NCBI RefSeq assembly: GCF_001028135.1
Contig: NZ_LDNM01000003.1
Location: 62,001-126,000 of the forward strand
DNA: 64,000 bases
Origin: Xenorhabdus griffiniae
GTDB lineage: Bacteria; Pseudomonadota; Gammaproteobacteria; Enterobacterales; Enterobacteriaceae
Direction: 5' to 3'
The translations under genes and the position numbers were made by a program. Every line of letters starts with the position of its first letter. Position 1 is the stretch's first letter. Shown piece after piece: positions 1 through 10,852 of this stretch. A model generated the notes under the pieces. The model ran no database searches, had not been told where the DNA came from, and was given only the letters and a program-made list of their open reading frames with translations.

Positions 1-137
<137 letters not shown>

Positions 138-206
138 TTATTTTGTTGTTTTTCACTAAGAACCTGTTGGTTCGAAAAATTAACTACTCAAAAATGACAC
201 TTTGTA

Positions 207-227
207 TTGATCACTGGTACTGATCAA
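207..227. repeat. Short perfect hairpin in the miaA-hfq gap
   Basis: The 7-base arms TTGATCA and TGATCAA enclose a 7-base loop in the 121-bp gap between miaA and hfq. No U-tract follows on the minus strand, so it is not a clear terminator. It could be a weak attenuator or an operator. Seen directly; function unknown. Confidence 0.4.
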
Positions 228-246
228 TTGTACACAATCAATAAAT

Positions 247-1188
247 TTATGTACTAACAACCTGCATGACTGTGTTTAGGTTTTGTTTAGGTTGATCGCT
301 ATCCAACCACGCCACATTGTCCCAACTCCTGAGCCACGTGATCTGACGCTTCGCCAATTGGCGTGTCGCACAGATACCACGGTAAACCATCTCATCATGA
401 GAGATTTCGCCCGCGAGGTAAGACCACATCTGACGATAACCAACACAACGAATGGAGGGTAAATCGGTATGCAAATCACTACGAGCATAAAGTGCTTTTA
501 CCTCATCTTCAAACCCTGATTTGATCATTTGTTCAAAACGGGCTGCGATACGCTGATGCAACATTTCACGACTTGTCGGCGCGATCGCAAATTGATGAAC
601 TCGATAAGGCAATATTTCTCCAGACGTTTCAGTCAACTCAGTTAGAGTTTTACCCGAAATCCGAAAAACTTCCAGTGCACGAGTAAGACGTTGTGGATCA
701 TTAGGATGAATCCTTGCCGCAGAAACGGGATCAATTTCCTGTAATTGTCGATGTAATTCGTCCCATCCTAGCTCTGCGGCCTGTTGTTCAATCTGCGCCC
801 TCATCTCAGGCTCTGCGGAAGGTAAAGGCGATAATCCTTCCAACAATGCTTTGAAATATAGCATGGTTCCACCAACCAGGAGTGGTATTCTCCCAGCCGC
901 CGTGATTTCAGCCATTTCTTGCAATGCATCACGGCGAAAATCAGCAGCAGAATAGACTGCCGCAGGGTCAAGAATATCGATCAAACGATGAGGTGCCAGA
1001 GCCTGCTCTTCTGCGGAAGGTTTTGCTGTCCCAATATCCATTCCACGATAAATTAACGCAGAATCGACACTGATTAATTCAACCGGAAGATGCCGGCGCA
1101 AGGCGATCGATAACGCCGTTTTCCCTGAAGCCGTCGGTCCCATGATAAAAATGGCTGTCGGCAGGTGTTGAGTTTTTAAATCACTCAT
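247..1188 (-). CDS. miaA: tRNA dimethylallyltransferase
   Basis: A 313-residue protein. It transfers a dimethylallyl group to A37 of tRNAs that read UNN codons, the first step of ms2i6A synthesis. The P-loop GPTASGKT is at about residues 17-24, followed by the substrate motif around [18 protein letters not shown]. The C-terminal half carries the conserved [14 protein letters not shown] segment. An upstream in-frame ATG would add 11 residues, but the start at 1188 matches E. coli MiaA (MSD...). With that start the gene overlaps the mutL stop by 8 nt (ATGAGTGA), which implies translational coupling. It lies between mutL and hfq as in E. coli. Confidence 0.97.
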   Translation of the reverse strand: MSDLKTQHLPTAIFIMGPTASGKTALSIALRRHLPVELISVDSALIYRGMDIGTAKPSAEEQALAPHRLIDILDPAAVYSAADFRRDALQEMAEITAAGRIPLLVGGTMLYFKALLEGLSPLPSAEPEMRAQIEQQAAELGWDELHRQLQEIDPVSAARIHPNDPQRLTRALEVFRISGKTLTELTETSGEILPYRVHQFAIAPTSREMLHQRIAARFEQMIKSGFEDEVKALYARSDLHTDLPSIRCVGYRQMWSYLAGEISHDEMVYRGICATRQLAKRQITWLRSWDNVAWLDSDQPKQNLNTVMQVVST

Positions 1189-3046
1189 GATTAAGGAATG
1201 CCACCACTGCTTGTAAATCAATTAACTGTAATAACCCATCCGGCGGCGATCCCACCAGCTGAGGGCAAAGGCGTTCGACATCAGCCAAAAGCTGGACAGC
1301 CTGCGCGATGTTCCACGTTTCATGCTCACTATCCACGTGACGGGAAAGCCAACTGGCAACTTGCTCAACAGAAGCGGCTGACTGTTCCCCAAGATAACCC
1401 AACAGTTCCGGCAAGAGTTTCGGCAGGTTCTGTTGACGCAGAGGCAACGATACCGCATGAATGGTTACTTTTCCATGTGCGACTGTCGATTCAATACCAA
1501 AAGTCTTTAACAAGTCACTATTCTGCTTTAAGACATGCATTTCTGACTGATTGAGAGCCAGTTTCAGCGGGATCAATAATGGCTGGGATTTCAGCCCCTG
1601 TTCTCCGGGGGTCAGTTGCGCCTGTTTCAGCCAGCGCCCTGCAACTGGCAGAGAAAGCAGCCCGATTCCCAATGGCGATTCGAGCAAAGCATAACAACCT
1701 GCATAGATACACAATACTTTTCCAAAGCTATGTTTCCCCTGCCCCGATGGCACAGGAGTCGCAGAAACCGATACACCTTCCCGCACACCCCGCTCTGGAA
1801 ATAACGGGCGTTTTTCTTCCGGGGAGAATTGCATCATTTTTTGGTACAACTCCCCCTGTTTTTTCTGGTAGCTTTCCCCATGATGTATTTGTTGTGTACC
1901 ACGATCATGATGCTCATGACGTCGTGAAGAGGCCTCATCCGCTTGTTCAACACGCTTACGGGTAAAATGATTTTCTCCCGCAGCAGGGCGATTCTCCGGC
2001 ACCCAGCTTGTAACACTCTCCTGACAGCCGAGCGCCAGTTCATCTCCCGTGCCGCGTTGTTTCAATACCGCAGCCACCCCCTGATAAATAAAATCATGTA
2101 CCAGGCGGGCTTGATGGAAACGCACTTCATGTTTGGCCGGATGTACATTGACATCCACCTGTCGTGGATCGATTTCGAGATACAAAACATAAGCGGGTTG
2201 TTGCTCACCCTTAATCAAATCCTGATAAGCCTGACGAATCGCATGATTAAGCAGGCGATCCCGCATCATGCGCCCATTGACATAGCAATATTGGATCTCG
2301 CTCACGGCCGGATTCACCGGATCGACAACCCAGCCCTTAATAGACAAGGAATCATGCTGCCATGACAACGCCAGCGCCTGTTGCACAAAAGCGGTTCCAC
2401 AAATGGCTGCCAGACGCCGTTCATGCTGAGATTCCTCTTTAGCGGGACGGTACTGGCGCATCAATTTCCCATTGTGATTCAGGTTAATGGCGACATCCAA
2501 CCGCGTCAAAGCGATACGACGCACTATTTCATCAATATGGCCAAATTCCGTTTTTTCTGTTCTCAAAAATTTTCGACGGGCAGGCGTGTTATAAAACAGA
2601 TCCAACACTTCAACCGTTGTCCCCACAGGATGAGCAGCAGGTTTTACCGTGACCTCCATATCACGGCCTTCGGCATAAGATTGCCACGCTTCTGCCTGAC
2701 TTTCAGGACGGGAAGTTAATGTCAGCCTTGAAACCGAGCTGATACTCGCTAAGGCTTCCCCACGGAACCCCATGCTGACAATCGCTTCCAAATCATCCAA
2801 TGAAGCAATTTTACTGGTCGCATGGCGCGCCAGTGCCAGCATCAAATCCTGTTTGGCTATCCCACAGCCATTATCGCGGATACGGATAAGCTTTGCGCCA
2901 CCCCGTTCAATATCAATATCAATACGGGTTGCACCGGCATCAAGGCTATTTTCCACCAACTCTTTCACTACAGAAGAAGGGCGTTCAACCACTTCACCCG
3001 CAGCAATCTGGTTTGCCAATTGTGGGGGTAATATCTTGATAGCCAT
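1181..3046 (-). CDS. mutL: DNA mismatch repair protein MutL
   Basis: 621 residues, close to the E. coli length of 615. The N-terminal GHKL ATPase shows the Mg/ATP motif [16 protein letters not shown] and GFRGEAL, followed by [13 protein letters not shown] at the end of the transducer domain. The middle, at about residues 340-430, is a low-conservation linker rich in H, E and Q. The C-terminal dimerisation domain starts near [13 protein letters not shown]. It lacks the DQHA endonuclease motif, as expected where MutH does the nicking. MutL links MutS recognition to MutH and UvrD; uvrD is also in this window. It overlaps the miaA start. Confidence 0.97.
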   Translation of the reverse strand: MAIKILPPQLANQIAAGEVVERPSSVVKELVENSLDAGATRIDIDIERGGAKLIRIRDNGCGIAKQDLMLALARHATSKIASLDDLEAIVSMGFRGEALASISSVSRLTLTSRPESQAEAWQSYAEGRDMEVTVKPAAHPVGTTVEVLDLFYNTPARRKFLRTEKTEFGHIDEIVRRIALTRLDVAINLNHNGKLMRQYRPAKEESQHERRLAAICGTAFVQQALALSWQHDSLSIKGWVVDPVNPAVSEIQYCYVNGRMMRDRLLNHAIRQAYQDLIKGEQQPAYVLYLEIDPRQVDVNVHPAKHEVRFHQARLVHDFIYQGVAAVLKQRGTGDELALGCQESVTSWVPENRPAAGENHFTRKRVEQADEASSRRHEHHDRGTQQIHHGESYQKKQGELYQKMMQFSPEEKRPLFPERGVREGVSVSATPVPSGQGKHSFGKVLCIYAGCYALLESPLGIGLLSLPVAGRWLKQAQLTPGEQGLKSQPLLIPLKLALNQSEMHVLKQNSDLLKTFGIESTVAHGKVTIHAVSLPLRQQNLPKLLPELLGYLGEQSAASVEQVASWLSRHVDSEHETWNIAQAVQLLADVERLCPQLVGSPPDGLLQLIDLQAVVAFLNHE

Positions 3047-3106
3047 AATGTGACCTTACCTACGATTCAGAGCCTGTCAAACCTATTCTGATAGGCGTAT
3101 ATTTGG

Positions 3107-4441
3107 TTACTTTGGTGCAGACTGCAACGGGTTAGCCAGAAAATAGTGACGTAATCCCAAATGAATGGCCTGTGCCAGTTTCTCCTGATACTGATTGGAG
3201 CCTAATAACGTTTCTTCAGACACATTACTGATAAAGCCCGTTTCCACTAAAATGGACGGAATATCCGGCGAGCGCAAAACACCCAGGCTTGCATGTTCTG
3301 GTGTACGTTTATGCAGGGAACCAATTCTGGTTAGCTGGCTCAATACCTGCATAGCAACATCATAGCCAACCCGTTGTGAATGCCCAAATTGCAAATCCAG
3401 CACGGCCTTACTCAGATAAGGATCAGTGCCGTTGGCGAGAGCATCTCCCGCACCGCCCAGTAATTCCGATTGTTTTTCATGCTGTTCCAGCCAGTTCCCC
3501 AATTCACTGTTTGCACGGCGGTTGGATAGCACCCAGACAGAAGCACCTCTGGCACCGCGATTAGGCGCGGCATCGGCATGAATGGATACCAGTATATTGG
3601 CTTTATGTTTACGGGCGACTTCAGAACGCCCTGCCACAGAAATAAAATAATCGCCATTTCGCGTCAACACCGGCGTGAACATGGGATCATTGCGCAAAAG
3701 GGCTTCCAATTTACGAGCAACATTAATCGTGACATTCTTTTCTTTCAGCCCCCGTTGCCCAATCGCTCCAGGATCTTGCCCGCCATGCCCCGCATCAATG
3801 GCAACGACAACCGGGTGGAACGCTCTTCCTTGCGCAGATTGAGCTGCCTGTTTCTTCACACCTTGCTCACGGTGATTCGATACTGGCTTAGTTTCTTTTT
3901 CCGGCAGGGGAGCATTATTTGTAAGCAAGCGCTTACTTTCATTTTTTAAGGCCGGCTTATTCGATACCGATGAGTTATTCGCCACTCCATTGGCTTTCAG
4001 TGTCATCATCACTTGCGATTGATTGCCGACATTTTTCACCGTAGATGTCACTGTAGCCTTATGTGCCAATTCCAACACCACCCGCTGATGATGTGCATCA
4101 GATGGCTGGCTGGAACGTATCTGTTTTACCAGATTCTGGCCGGATAAAATCATCGGTAATCCAACAATCTTACTGGCTTGGCGAATATCCACCACCAACC
4201 GTTCAGGAGAATGCAAAAGAAAGAACCGATAATCAGGATACCCGCCGGTGAATTTCAACGTTACTACGGACTCAGATGGATCATTCTTCACATGAATATT
4301 CGACAGTGTAGCCGCAGACGCCGCCGTAATAACCAGCTGATTTAACATGAAAAACAAAACACAGGCCATTACCCAATAGGCACGCCATTTTTTTATCACA
4401 TCCACTAAAAAGGCATTCATCATAGTCGGGTATTCCTTCAT
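3107..4441 (-). CDS. amiB: N-acetylmuramoyl-L-alanine amidase AmiB
   Basis: 444 residues. A hydrophobic segment at about residues 20-43 ([15 protein letters not shown], ending near ASAA) looks like a signal peptide with a long N-region. An AMIN domain follows (about 48-140), then a polar linker and a zinc amidase_3 domain (about 210-435). That domain shows [21 protein letters not shown] and LVETGFISN, which hold the zinc ligands and catalytic glutamate. The enzyme splits septal peptidoglycan for daughter-cell separation and is activated by EnvC. The start overlaps the tsaE stop by 4 nt (ATGA). Downstream in-frame methionines at residues 7-8 are alternative starts. Confidence 0.95.
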   Translation of the reverse strand: MKEYPTMMNAFLVDVIKKWRAYWVMACVLFFMLNQLVITAASAATLSNIHVKNDPSESVVTLKFTGGYPDYRFFLLHSPERLVVDIRQASKIVGLPMILSGQNLVKQIRSSQPSDAHHQRVVLELAHKATVTSTVKNVGNQSQVMMTLKANGVANNSSVSNKPALKNESKRLLTNNAPLPEKETKPVSNHREQGVKKQAAQSAQGRAFHPVVVAIDAGHGGQDPGAIGQRGLKEKNVTINVARKLEALLRNDPMFTPVLTRNGDYFISVAGRSEVARKHKANILVSIHADAAPNRGARGASVWVLSNRRANSELGNWLEQHEKQSELLGGAGDALANGTDPYLSKAVLDLQFGHSQRVGYDVAMQVLSQLTRIGSLHKRTPEHASLGVLRSPDIPSILVETGFISNVSEETLLGSNQYQEKLAQAIHLGLRHYFLANPLQSAPK

Positions 4442-4902
4442 AAGGACTTCAAATTATCCAACAGACTTTCACCATATTGAGATAACGCAACAAAACGAGC
4501 CTGGCGCCCTTCACTGTCATAACTCAGGTGCAACTCAATATCTGCATCAGGCAAAACGCCAGTGCCCTGCTGAGGCCACTCCACCAGACAAATAGCGTCC
4601 TGATGGAAATAATCCCGGATCCCCATAAATTCCAGCTCTTCAGGATCAGCCAGACGGTAAAGATCGAAATGGTAGACAGGCCGTGGTTGTAAAGCATAAG
4701 GCTCGACTAACGTATAAGTCGGACTTTTCACATGCCCCTGATGGCCGAGAGCTTGCAGAAAACCCCGGCTGAATGTGGTTTTTCCTGCACCAAGATCGCC
4801 ATACAGATAAATAACATAGCCGCGATCGCCAACTGCCGCCACTGCATTGCCCAATGCAACTGTGGCATTTTCATTTGGGAGTGATAAAACGAGTTCTTTC
4901 AT
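4438..4902 (-). CDS. tsaE: tRNA t6A synthesis ATPase TsaE
   Basis: 154 residues. The Walker A motif [13 protein letters not shown] lies at about residues 35-47, and the family signatures [10 protein letters not shown] and [14 protein letters not shown] follow. TsaE works with TsaB and TsaD to make threonylcarbamoyl-A37 in ANN-decoding tRNAs. It is the first gene of the minus-strand run tsaE-amiB-mutL-miaA-hfq, each overlapping or close to the next. In E. coli nnr lies just upstream in the same operon; here the next gene is queG, on the other strand. Confidence 0.96.
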   Translation of the reverse strand: MKELVLSLPNENATVALGNAVAAVGDRGYVIYLYGDLGAGKTTFSRGFLQALGHQGHVKSPTYTLVEPYALQPRPVYHFDLYRLADPEELEFMGIRDYFHQDAICLVEWPQQGTGVLPDADIELHLSYDSEGRQARFVALSQYGESLLDNLKSL

Positions 4903-5106
4903 TGAAAAATATCTGTTTTGATTTATTGAATGAGAAACTAGTCAGGTAGAATATCAGTTAAATAGATTAACCCGTAACCATAACATAATTCAGACATTAT
5001 CATTTAGTCTCTTCTGTGCTACCGTAACAACTATATGCTCCATTTTTTGTATTCAATTCCCTCTGTGTTAAGCTAACGCCCCTCTTTCAGCAGTCATTTG
5101 TATTTC

Positions 5107-6264
5107 ATGGCAACCCCTCTCGATCTGAATCTTCTGGCAACAAACATCAAGCAATGGGGCCTTTCCCTTGGCTTCCAGCAAGTCGGCATCTGTGATACGG
5201 ACTTATCGGCAGAAGAGCCGAGATTACAAGAATGGCTTGATAAGCAATATCATGGCGAAATGGACTGGATGGCGCGTCACGGCATGATGCGCGCCCGTCC
5301 CCATGAGCTTCTGCCGGGGACTTTGCGGGTTATCAGCGTACGCATGAATTATCTGCCTGCTAAAGCCGCGTTTGCCAGTACGCTTAACAATCCGCAAATG
5401 GGTTATATTAGTCGCTATTCGTTGGGCCGGGATTATCATAAACTGCTACGTCAGCGTCTCAAAAAACTGGGCGACAAGATCCAAGAATATTGCAGCACCC
5501 ATGAATATCAGGGAACTTTGAATTTTCGTCCTTTTGTCGATTCTGCTCCGATTATGGAACGCCCACTGGCCGCAAAAGCGGGGCTTGGTTGGGTTGGTAA
5601 ACACTCACTTATATTAAATCGTGAATCGGGTTCCTGGTTTTTCCTCGGTGAATTGCTGATTAATCTTCCCCTGCCGATTGATGTTCCACAAGAGGAGCAA
5701 TGTGGACGCTGCGTAGCCTGCATGACAACTTGTCCAACGGGGGCTATTGTTGCACCTGACACCATTGATGCCCGACGCTGCATCTCATATCTGACCATTG
5801 AATTGGAAGGTGTTATTCCAGAAGAACTGCGCCCACTGATGGGTAACCGGATTTATGGCTGCGATGATTGCCAGCTTATTTGCCCCTGGAACCGTTTTTC
5901 TCAATTAACAGATGAAGCTGATTTTAGCCCACGAGCCGTACTGCATACTCCTGAGCTATTAGATCTATTCAATTGGAGCGAGGAGAAGTTTCTGCGTATC
6001 ACGGAAGGCTCGGCAATTCGCCGTATTGGATATCTGCGCTGGTTGCGCAACATTTCCGTCGCCTTAGGTAATGCACCGTATCAAGATGACATTGTGTTAG
6101 CGTTGGAAAAAAAGTTCGGCTTAAGTGAAGTTTTGGATGAACATATCCACTGGGCGATCGCCCGGCAAATGACCCGCCGCAATGCGAATGCCATTGAGGT
6201 TCAAACCTCACAACAAAAACGATTAATAAGGGCAATAACCAAAGGCTTACCCAGAGACGCCTAA
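5107..6264 (+). CDS. queG: Epoxyqueuosine reductase QueG
   Basis: 385 residues from the ATG at 5107. A TTG three codons upstream is in frame, but the ATG matches E. coli QueG. It reduces epoxyqueuosine to queuosine in the tRNA wobble position, using cobalamin and two [4Fe-4S] clusters. The ferredoxin-like cysteines are seen in CGRCVACMTTCPTGAI and later in CDDCQLICPWNR. The signatures WMARHGMMRARPHELLPGT and NFRPFVDSAPIMERPLA are typical. It is divergent from tsaE and followed by a weak hairpin and the DnaA-box region. Confidence 0.97.
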   Translation: MATPLDLNLLATNIKQWGLSLGFQQVGICDTDLSAEEPRLQEWLDKQYHGEMDWMARHGMMRARPHELLPGTLRVISVRMNYLPAKAAFASTLNNPQMGYISRYSLGRDYHKLLRQRLKKLGDKIQEYCSTHEYQGTLNFRPFVDSAPIMERPLAAKAGLGWVGKHSLILNRESGSWFFLGELLINLPLPIDVPQEEQCGRCVACMTTCPTGAIVAPDTIDARRCISYLTIELEGVIPEELRPLMGNRIYGCDDCQLICPWNRFSQLTDEADFSPRAVLHTPELLDLFNWSEEKFLRITEGSAIRRIGYLRWLRNISVALGNAPYQDDIVLALEKKFGLSEVLDEHIHWAIARQMTRRNANAIEVQTSQQKRLIRAITKGLPRDA

Positions 6265-6276
6265 TAATTAACCATC

Positions 6277-6299
6277 CGGTTTTATGGTAAAAAAAACCG
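6277..6299 (+). terminator. Probable queG terminator
   Basis: CGGTTTT pairs with AAAACCG about 12 nt after the queG stop and is followed by TTTATTTC. The stem is short and AT-rich, so the call is moderate. Confidence 0.45.
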
Positions 6300-6309
6300 T
6301 TTATTTCCT

Positions 6310-6548
6310 TGTGAATAAAATAAAAATACTTTGCTGATCAACTAACAAACAGAGAATAAATGTTGATCATGTTATTTTTAAATTAGGTTAATTACTTTAA
6401 TTAATCAATAAGTTAAGTTTGAACTGTTGTTGTGAATGATAAGTCAAGAAAACCAAACACAAAGAATCCTCCTGTGGATAACTCTGTGTAACAAGTAGAG
6501 CATCATCAGGTGACTCAATAGAGTGATAATGTTAAAAACTGTGGATAA
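6310..6548. promoter_or_regulatory. datA: datA-like cluster of DnaA boxes
   Basis: Three exact DnaA boxes (TTATNCACA, all on the minus strand) lie at 6310-6318 (TTATTCACA), 6473-6481 and 6540-6548 (both TTATCCACA). Two boxes with one mismatch lie at 6431-6439 and 6485-6493. A perfect IHF consensus sits between the first exact box and the rest. In E. coli the datA locus, which titrates DnaA and stimulates DnaA-ATP hydrolysis in an IHF-dependent manner, lies between queG and the glyVXY tRNA genes. The position and content here match. The boxes are seen; the function is inferred from location and composition. Confidence 0.8.
6403..6415 (+). promoter_or_regulatory. IHF binding site within the datA-like region
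   Basis: The sequence AATCAATAAGTTA matches the IHF consensus WATCAANNNNTTR at every defined position. It lies between DnaA boxes, the arrangement needed for looping in E. coli datA. Confidence 0.7.
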
Positions 6549-6923
6549 AAAACAAGAATTGAGTTCTAGTCTCGAACACCAGAAATCAGCAGCAAGGCAA
6601 TAGCCCACTCATCCATTCTAGACGCTAGTGGAGAAATTTTCCTCTGCCCATTCAAAAATGAGGCGGCATTATGGACCTGTTGGAGCAGGATAGCAAGCGC
6701 TTTATCGTCAATAATGTGCTGGACGCTTCCCAATCGGACGGCTTATAAAGGCACCTTAACGTCTGATAAGGGGACACCTGCATAAAACAACTCATATTGG
6801 AGATGCCTTGAAGCAAACGCTAACCCAACCACATCCTACACCAACCTGACCCTTTCGACAGGAGATACAGTATCTGTCTTGAACGAGATTTTTATAGAAA
6901 TAAGGTAACAAAATGGAGGAAAT
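6549..6923. other. Unassigned stretch between the datA-like region and tRNA-Gly
   Basis: No gene is supported. A 25-codon plus-strand ORF (6672-6749, starting MDLLEQDSK) has GAGGCGG about 5 nt upstream, but nothing identifies it. The minus-strand frames are broken by stops. The stretch is of more mixed composition than the AT-rich DnaA-box region before it. Confidence 0.3.
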
Positions 6924-6999
<76 letters not shown>

Positions 7000-7383
7000 G
7001 TCGCTGACAGCTAATATTATTAGCCTGAGATGCCTGAATGCTGATTTTGAATACCTGTTAACCTTATGAGTTATAGGTCATTCTTAGAGCCTGCATATCA
7101 GGAACGGGCGCCATTATGAACGCGTTCAGATAAGATGGCAAGCCCTTTGCTTTTACTTCCGAGTTAAACGCTCAAAAGATATTCACTCCCGTTTGACACA
7201 AAAAATCCCTACCATAACCCCGACAGTTGTCTGGAATACCAAACAGCACGGAGTTAACATTAAATAAACAATTAACCAACATCTAATAAGATTTGTGCTT
7301 GTTCTAACGATTTTATGGAAATAGATTAACAATAATTTGCGTTGTTAATTAGATAATTATTCTCTTAAGAGAGGGTCAGGAAC
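7000..7383. other. Non-coding stretch upstream of the oxidoreductase gene
   Basis: No ORF of note. A TTGACA lies at 7193-7198, but no good -10 box follows at 15-18 nt. A 10-bp palindrome CTCTTAAGAG lies about 20 nt before the oxidoreductase start and could be an operator. AT-rich sequence precedes the gene. Confidence 0.3.
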
Positions 7384-10300
7384 ATGGCTCGATATTATCA
7401 ATCTAAATTTGTCACGGGCACTGAGGCGCTGGTTGACCTTCTACTCGCTCAAGCTGAGTTGGATGAAATCCACAATCTCAACACAGCGGGGTTAGTTTCA
7501 GGTTATCGTGGCTCTCCTTTAGCCCGCTTAGATCAAACATTATGGCAACACAGCAAACAACTTATCCAAGCCAACATTCGCTTTCAACCTGCCGTCAATG
7601 AAGATCTCGCAGCCGATGCACTGATAGGTACACAAAAAGTCGAAACAGACCCTGACAGACAGGTTAACGGCGTTTTTGGTATGTGGTACGGCAAAGGGCC
7701 AGGCGTCGATCGTTCCGGTGATGCACTTAAACATGGCAATGCTTACGGCTCCTCGCCAAACGGGGGTGTGCTGGTTATCGTCGGAGACGATCACGGTTGT
7801 GTCTCTTCGTCCATGTCCCACCAATCTGATCTCACGATGATGGCATGGAGTATGCCTGTTTTGCACCCGGCATCGGTTGCCGATTATATGAGTGTCGGTT
7901 TATGGGGCTGGGCGGCATCACGTGTCAGCGGCGCATGGTTTGGCTTTAAAGCGATCAGTGAAGTTGTGGAAAGCGGTGCCGTCAGAGAAAGCAAGCCATT
8001 TCCTGATTATAACGTTCCCCACGTTGATCCTGGACCCGATGGGTTGCATTGGCGCTGGCCTGATCTCCCCGGCCCACAGATTGAAAAGCGATTGGCCTAT
8101 AAACTAAAAGCCGTCGAAGAGTTCGCTAAACTTAACCCCATTGATTACCTGCTCGCCCCCTGCGAACATCCACACGCTTTATTGGTAACGGTGGGTAAGG
8201 CTCATAAGGATGTTATGGAAGCCCTGCGTGTCGGGGGCCTTACACCTTCTGAACTGGCCCAACAAGGCGTCGCTTTTCTCCATATCCGTTTGGTTTATCC
8301 TTTATCACCGCTTCTCAGCGAGCTAGCTACCCAAGTCAGTCATATTTTTATTATTGAAGAAAAAGCAGCCATCGTTGAGATGCTGCTGGCTCATCAATTG
8401 GTTAAATTACAGAAAATGACCAATCTGATAGGTAAGCATAACCAGCTTGGTCAGAAATTGTTACCCGCTGACGTTGAACTACGCCCTTCACGGGTTGCCG
8501 TCCCACTTTCTGGATGGTTACAACAATTCAATTTATTTCTCTCCGTGCCACCCGAATGGTCAACGACGCCCATTCAGCACGATGCAACTTTACCCAAACG
8601 TACACCGTATTTTTGCGCTGGATGTCCCCATAGCACTTCAACCCGCTTACCAGACAATAGCCAAGCTCAACCTGGTATCGGATGCCATGTTATGGCGACA
8701 TGGATGGATCGCAATACCGGAAACGGCCTCTTGCCAATGGGAGGTGAAGGCGTTGACTGGATAGGACATGCCCCATTTGTCAATCGCTCCCATGTCTTTC
8801 AAAATCTGGGCGATGGCACCTACTTCCATTCTGGTCACTTAGCCATTCGCCAATCAGTCGCCGCAGGAAGCCACATTACTTACAAATTGCTGTTCAATGA
8901 TGCGGTGGCAATGACAGGTGGACAACCGCTGGATGGGAATATCACCCTATCGCAAATTGTTTCTTTGATGATTGCTGAAGGTGTGAAAGAAGTAGTTGTC
9001 GTGACGAATGATCTTGATAAATACAAAGATAAAAATTGCCTTCCTGCCAAGGTGAAACTCTATGAACGAGATTATCTGGAGGATGTACAGAAACGTCTTC
9101 GGGATATCATTGGCGTCACAGTGCTTATCTACGATCAAGCCTGTGCCACAGAATTACGTCGTAAAAGAAAACGGGGGCTGGCACCAAAATTGACGCGGCG
9201 CGCCGTCATCAATGAATTGGTCTGTGAGGGATGTGGTGACTGTCAAATACAATCAAATTGCCTGGCCGTAATTCCAGTCAAAACGCCTTTAGGCACTAAG
9301 CGCAAGATAGACCAACACGTTTGCAATTCAGATCTGTCCTGCCTGAAAGGATTCTGCCCCAGCTTTATTACTGTCGAAAATGCCAACCCACGTGCGGATC
9401 TCAGTAAGATCATCACACAGACTGAGTTAGATAAAATTATCCACAAACTACCTCAACCGACACTGGCTTCTGCCGAAATACCTTATGAAATCCTGTTAGT
9501 CGGTATCGGCGGTACTGGTATCGTCACCGCAGGACATCTACTTGCCAATGCGGCGCAATTAGACGGCTGCTTTGTCAGTCTGCTCAATTTTACCGGATTT
9601 GCGCAAAAAGGCGGGGAAGCCATAACCCATATTCGGCTATGCCATGACCAGGATAAACTGCATCAAGTCAGGATTGATCGCGGGCGTGCTAATCTGGTTA
9701 TCGCCGCCGATTTGGTGGCTGCAACAGGGCAAAATGCACGGGAAGTGATGTCAAGGGGATCAACAAAATGCATACTGAACACCCATGAAACCCAGGTCGG
9801 CACTATGCTTCGCTCCCCTATGCTGGATTTGGATCACCCCAAAATGCTGGACACCCTGAATCAACATACACAAGTATTACACGCCATTGATGCAGAAATC
9901 ATGGCTGCACACCTGGTCGGTGACAAAGACCAAACCAATATCATATTAATGGGTTATGCCTGGCAGCTCGGCAAGATTCCAATCACATTAACTGGCATCA
10001 ACAATGCGATGCAAGAACTGGGAACCTCAGCAGATAATGCCCGACGAGCTTTCTGTCTGGGCCGCATCGCGGCAGCCCAACCCGATATTCTGCAAAAACA
10101 CCTCAATATTACGCCGCCAGAAAATATAAAAAGTCTGGACGATCTCATTATGCATCGGTATCAATTTCTGGTTGATTATCAAAATGAAAGATATGCGATG
10201 CGTTATCTCAGCCGTATAGCCCAGGTTCAAATGGTGACTCAGCAGATCGACGCAGAAGAAATTACTCAATCCGTTGCTGAAAACTTATTCAAGTTAATGG

Positions 10301-10764
10301 CGTATAAAGATGAATATGAAGTCGCCAGACTCTACGTTAAAACCGGTTTTTTCGATAAGCTCCGCTCACAATTTGATAATACAGAAACCCTCCGCTTTCA
10401 CCTTAGCCTTCCTCTCTTCAATCGCAAAGATCCCCGTACAGGCCAACGCGGAAAAAAAGAATATGGTTCGTGGATCGTTCCTGTATTCCGCTTTCTTGCC
10501 GCATGTAAATCGCTACGAGGCACTGTTTTTGATATTTTTGGCTATCAGGAAGAGCGTAAACAGGAAAGAAATCTGCTGCTTGAGTATGAGCGATTAATTG
10601 ATTTTTTAATCGAAAAAATGGAACGCAATAATTTGGCAATCTGTCGGCAAATTGCGGAGCTTCCCAATCAGGTGCGCGGTTTTGGGCATGTGAAACAAAA
10701 AGCGATGAAAAACATGATGGAACGTAAGGAAATATTGCTGAAAGAATTACAAAAAGTGATGTGA
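7384..10764 (+). CDS. Fused indolepyruvate ferredoxin oxidoreductase
   Basis: 1126 residues, the usual size for the proteobacterial single-chain 2-ketoacid:ferredoxin oxidoreductases. The family converts aryl-pyruvates such as indolepyruvate, with CoA, to aryl-acetyl-CoA and CO2. An N-terminal thiamine diphosphate-type domain begins with LVSGYRGSPLARLD. Next come YFCAGCPHSTST (about 408) and the cofactor-binding GDGTYFHSGHLAIRQS and LLFNDAVAMTGGQ. An iron-sulphur motif CEGCGDCQIQSNC lies at about 614-626. A gamma-type domain starts near residue 706 (GIGGTGIVTAGHLL), and a DUF6537-like C-terminal domain follows. AGGA precedes the ATG. E. coli has no counterpart here; the gene sits in an insert between tRNA-Gly copies, convergent with the FAD oxidase-like gene. 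Confidence 0.9.
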   Translation: MARYYQSKFVTGTEALVDLLLAQAELDEIHNLNTAGLVSGYRGSPLARLDQTLWQHSKQLIQANIRFQPAVNEDLAADALIGTQKVETDPDRQVNGVFGMWYGKGPGVDRSGDALKHGNAYGSSPNGGVLVIVGDDHGCVSSSMSHQSDLTMMAWSMPVLHPASVADYMSVGLWGWAASRVSGAWFGFKAISEVVESGAVRESKPFPDYNVPHVDPGPDGLHWRWPDLPGPQIEKRLAYKLKAVEEFAKLNPIDYLLAPCEHPHALLVTVGKAHKDVMEALRVGGLTPSELAQQGVAFLHIRLVYPLSPLLSELATQVSHIFIIEEKAAIVEMLLAHQLVKLQKMTNLIGKHNQLGQKLLPADVELRPSRVAVPLSGWLQQFNLFLSVPPEWSTTPIQHDATLPKRTPYFCAGCPHSTSTRLPDNSQAQPGIGCHVMATWMDRNTGNGLLPMGGEGVDWIGHAPFVNRSHVFQNLGDGTYFHSGHLAIRQSVAAGSHITYKLLFNDAVAMTGGQPLDGNITLSQIVSLMIAEGVKEVVVVTNDLDKYKDKNCLPAKVKLYERDYLEDVQKRLRDIIGVTVLIYDQACATELRRKRKRGLAPKLTRRAVINELVCEGCGDCQIQSNCLAVIPVKTPLGTKRKIDQHVCNSDLSCLKGFCPSFITVENANPRADLSKIITQTELDKIIHKLPQPTLASAEIPYEILLVGIGGTGIVTAGHLLANAAQLDGCFVSLLNFTGFAQKGGEAITHIRLCHDQDKLHQVRIDRGRANLVIAADLVAATGQNAREVMSRGSTKCILNTHETQVGTMLRSPMLDLDHPKMLDTLNQHTQVLHAIDAEIMAAHLVGDKDQTNIILMGYAWQLGKIPITLTGINNAMQELGTSADNARRAFCLGRIAAAQPDILQKHLNITPPENIKSLDDLIMHRYQFLVDYQNERYAMRYLSRIAQVQMVTQQIDAEEITQSVAENLFKLMAYKDEYEVARLYVKTGFFDKLRSQFDNTETLRFHLSLPLFNRKDPRTGQRGKKEYGSWIVPVFRFLAACKSLRGTVFDIFGYQEERKQERNLLLEYERLIDFLIEKMERNNLAICRQIAELPNQVRGFGHVKQKAMKNMMERKEILLKELQKVM

Positions 10765-10770
10765 TAAAGC

Positions 10771-10807
10771 GTGTTGGACATTATCAATAATAATGTCCAA
10801 CACTTTT
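10771..10807. terminator. Strong bidirectional terminator between the two insert genes
   Basis: A perfect 14-bp stem starting GTGTTGGACATTAT encloses a 5-base loop CAATA. TTTT follows on the plus strand. It lies just after the oxidoreductase stop and about 46 nt before the end of the convergent FAD oxidase-like gene, so it can serve both. Confidence 0.85.
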
Positions 10808-10852
10808 CGAACCGCGATCAGCTATAGATACAATGTTCATGCCTTCCAAACA

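Noticed and set aside
10771-10807. Hairpin as a possible att or CRISPR-like repeat
   Set aside because: Single copy between convergent genes with a T-run; a terminator explains it.
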